Positions 62,191 to 64,000 of a stretch of DNA of 64,000 nt are shown here, in pieces. The stretch comes from Tannerella sp. (GTDB lineage Bacteria; Bacteroidota; Bacteroidia; Bacteroidales; Tannerellaceae). The notes beneath the pieces are model-generated. The model was not told the DNA's origin. It ran no database searches and saw nothing but the letters and a program-made list of their open reading frames with translations. Every line of letters begins with the position of its first letter. Position 1 is the first letter of the stretch. Location of the stretch: assembly GCF_030528505.1 (NCBI RefSeq), contig NZ_JAUMYS010000003.1, forward strand, positions 1 through 64,000, written 5' to 3'. Position numbers and translations under genes: made by a program.

Positions 62191-63045
62191 ATGAAAGTCT
62201 TTAACTATATTTTTTGTACGGTTCTTTTAATGGGATTCGCAGCATGTGAAAAGCATGTGGTGGAATATGATACGACCAACCTCTCGGACGTGGCGGAGTT
62301 TCAGTTGCACTATTTTGTTCCTGTCGATGCAAAAGCGAGCAATCATATCTATAAGATTGAGATCAATAATGACGTGTACGTAAACAACAATGCGGCTCTT
62401 CTGACAACATACAATGCCGTGCCTAAAGGGTCTGTGGGGCGCTTTTATACAGCGAAGATCGGAGAAAATCAGATCAAACTCTATAAAGATAAGAAGCTGG
62501 AATTGGTATATGATCAGACTTGTTCCCTGAAAAAAGGTAAGCAAAATGTGTTTGTATATGATTTTAATAAACCGCCTATGGTGTTTGATAACGGTCATCC
62601 GTATGTAACGAATGTATCGGAGAATACGGATTCTGTTTGCTGGGTCAAGTTCTATAATTTTCTGTATGAAAAAGAAGGAGTTCCTACCGATCTCAAGCTG
62701 CAATATCAGTATCAGTATACATTAGATTATAAGACAAAAGAAAAAAGTCAGTGGGCTGATGTCGGCAAACCGGTTGCTTTCGGTGAAGCGACGGGATGGC
62801 AAGTTGTACAACTGAAAAAAGAAGTCTATAACTCTTCGGGAAAATGCCGAGTAGACTTCCGAATCAAAGTTGTAGATGCGTCGGGCAATCCGGGCGAAGA
62901 GCTGCAAGTTATGAATTCCAAGGGTAAGTTTATCACCTATTCGGACTATTGGAATGAATATATTGGTCGGCGTTACCATCATGTATTGTCAGGCATGCGT
63001 GCGGCAAAGCCGGTGTCTGCTGTCAGACAGTTTACGGCATTGTAA
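62191..63045 (+). CDS. SusCD-associated lipoprotein, function unknown
   Basis: This 284-residue lipoprotein (Cys20 in GFAACEKHVVEYD) is made of beta-strands: an N-terminal domain (about residues 30-135) somewhat like DUF4397-type modules and a second beta domain to about 250. I cannot name the family. Position between SusD_2 and a GH9 enzyme suggests a surface glycan-binding protein of the SusE/SusF kind. No catalytic motif is visible. The end is followed by 85 bases and then the GH9 gene. Confidence 0.75.
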   Translation: MKVFNYIFCTVLLMGFAACEKHVVEYDTTNLSDVAEFQLHYFVPVDAKASNHIYKIEINNDVYVNNNAALLTTYNAVPKGSVGRFYTAKIGENQIKLYKDKKLELVYDQTCSLKKGKQNVFVYDFNKPPMVFDNGHPYVTNVSENTDSVCWVKFYNFLYEKEGVPTDLKLQYQYQYTLDYKTKEKSQWADVGKPVAFGEATGWQVVQLKKEVYNSSGKCRVDFRIKVVDASGNPGEELQVMNSKGKFITYSDYWNEYIGRRYHHVLSGMRAAKPVSAVRQFTAL

Positions 63046-63130
63046 CGGTTGAGGATAATGAGGTGCCTCATGAACCGATTTGTGGGGCAGCTTCTTGAAT
63101 AAAAGCTTTTTTGAGCAAGAAATATTCACT

Positions 63131-64000
63131 ATGCGAAAAATAATTTGTGCGTCTGTTTGGTTGCTGTTCTTTTTGGGAGCGCGTGCTCAATCGTGGGTAC
63201 GTGTGAACCAGATCGGCTATCTGCCTGACGATGTAAAGGTAGCTGTTTGGGTGAGCAAAGAGAAGAAGACGATCGATTCGTTCGAAGTGGCCGATGCACA
63301 AACCGGTAAGAGGGTCTATCGGGGAGGGAGGATCGTAAGTACGGGAAAGCAGCCGGCTTTCGAGTCGTCGGTACGGCTTCATTTTTCGGAATTTACGACG
63401 CCCGGCACGTATGTGCTGCGTGCCGGTGGCAGCCAATCCCTTCCGTTCCGGATCGGGTATGATGTGTATGCCGGGGCGGCGGACATCCCGCTCCGGTATA
63501 TGCGTCAGCAGCGGTGCGGATATAATCCCTGTCTGAAAGACTCATGCCATACGCATGGGGGCGTTTCGGTGGGTGACCCCGACGGAAAACGCGACGACAT
63601 CCCCTTCGACGTTTCCGGCGGCTGGCACGATGCCTCCGATTACCTCCAATACGTTACCACATCGGCCCATGCCGTGTACCAGATGCTTTTCGCATATTCG
63701 CAACATCCCGAAGCATTTGGAGACCGGCATCAGGCCAATGGGGACGAGGGTGCGAACGGCATCCCCGATATTCTGGACGAGGCCAGATGGGGACTCGACT
63801 GGTTGCTGAAGATGAATCCCGACTCGGTTACGTATTTTAACCAGTTGGCCGACGACCGCGACCATGCGGGCTTTACGCTTCCGGCCGACCAACGCGTCGA
63901 CTACGGTTGGGGGGCAGGCAAAGCGCGTCCGGTATATTTTTGCAGTTCGAAGCCGCAAGGATTGAAAAAGCATCGGAACCGGAGCACGGGACTCGCTTCG
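63131..64000 (+). CDS. glycoside hydrolase family 9, N-terminal part
   Basis: The frame is open from ATG 63131 to the window end (290 codons, 3' part missing). A signal peptide (FFLGARAQ) is followed by an N-terminal Ig-like domain (VRVNQIGYLPDDVKVAVW, FTTPGTYVLRAG; about residues 21-105). The GH9 catalytic barrel then begins with GGWHDASDYLQYVT (about residues 158-171), which holds the Asp pair for the catalytic base. DILDEARWGLDWLLKMNPD is the next family signature. GH9 enzymes hydrolyse beta-1,4-glucans, and some members act on glucosamine chains. As the only glycosidase seen in this locus it defines the likely substrate class. The catalytic acid Glu lies beyond the window. Confidence 0.92.
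   Translation, partial: MRKIICASVWLLFFLGARAQSWVRVNQIGYLPDDVKVAVWVSKEKKTIDSFEVADAQTGKRVYRGGRIVSTGKQPAFESSVRLHFSEFTTPGTYVLRAGGSQSLPFRIGYDVYAGAADIPLRYMRQQRCGYNPCLKDSCHTHGGVSVGDPDGKRDDIPFDVSGGWHDASDYLQYVTTSAHAVYQMLFAYSQHPEAFGDRHQANGDEGANGIPDILDEARWGLDWLLKMNPDSVTYFNQLADDRDHAGFTLPADQRVDYGWGAGKARPVYFCSSKPQGLKKHRNRSTGLAS

Noticed and set aside
1-64000. CRISPR array, prophage or insertion sequence
   Set aside because: No array of regularly spaced repeats, no transposase or integrase motif and no phage structural gene was seen on either strand.

Overview
The window is chromosomal DNA of a Bacteroidota (Bacteroidales) bacterium. The evidence is several SusC/SusD pairs, a type IX secretion (T9SS) protease with a sorting tail, a PorU sortase, and promoters of the TTTG-N19/20-TAnnTTTG type. 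The operon namZ-murT-murK-murQ with ampG is the arrangement known from Tannerella, an oral genus that scavenges N-acetylmuramic acid (MurNAc). Tannerella (T. forsythia or a close relative) is therefore the best guess, but this is inference from gene content and no database was searched.

Layout. 1-1.5 kb: the 5' part of a tRNA-Asp and an AT-rich membrane protein. 1.6-10.6 kb (minus strand): a housekeeping run of rpmH, a PASTA protein, an RluD-type pseudouridine synthase, ddl, an acyltransferase, rex, a fumarylacetoacetate-hydrolase-family enzyme and porU. 10.7-13.7 kb (plus): a secreted lysyl-endopeptidase-like T9SS cargo. 13.7-19.4 kb (minus): a vitamin B12 uptake operon (btuB, btuG-like, an unknown AT-rich lipoprotein, btuF-like) behind a well-preserved cobalamin riboswitch. 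19.7-35.7 kb (plus): a polysaccharide utilisation locus for a sulfated uronic-acid glycan. It encodes a GH88 hydrolase, SusC/SusD, a DUF4861 protein, a sulfatase and a heparinase II/III-type lyase, then the complete KduI-KduD-KdgK-Eda route and a hexuronate transporter. 35.8-37.7 kb (plus): an unknown 213-residue protein and a HAD phosphatase fused to a hotdog thioesterase.

37.7-49.9 kb (minus) is a nine-gene, tightly packed operon read as amidase-like protein, two-domain glycosyltransferase, DUF4922 HIT-like protein, SpoIID/LytB-domain protein, ampG, namZ, murT, murK, murQ. The last five are the known MurNAc/muropeptide recovery route: AmpG imports muropeptides, NamZ releases MurNAc, MurT imports it, MurK phosphorylates it, and MurQ makes GlcNAc-6-P. 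The first four have no assigned role in that route. The operon starts at a promoter lying in nested palindromes. A second kinase close in sequence to MurK lies just upstream on the opposite strand.

51.3-64 kb (plus): a second polysaccharide locus with two SusC/SusD pairs, a lipoprotein and a GH9 glycosidase cut by the window end. A 37-codon reading frame with a good ribosome binding site precedes the first SusC, and a large hairpin separates the two pairs.

The most interesting places to look are the four unassigned genes heading the MurNAc operon (including a SpoIID protein without a signal peptide), the unknown lipoprotein inside the B12 operon, and the second MurK-like kinase.
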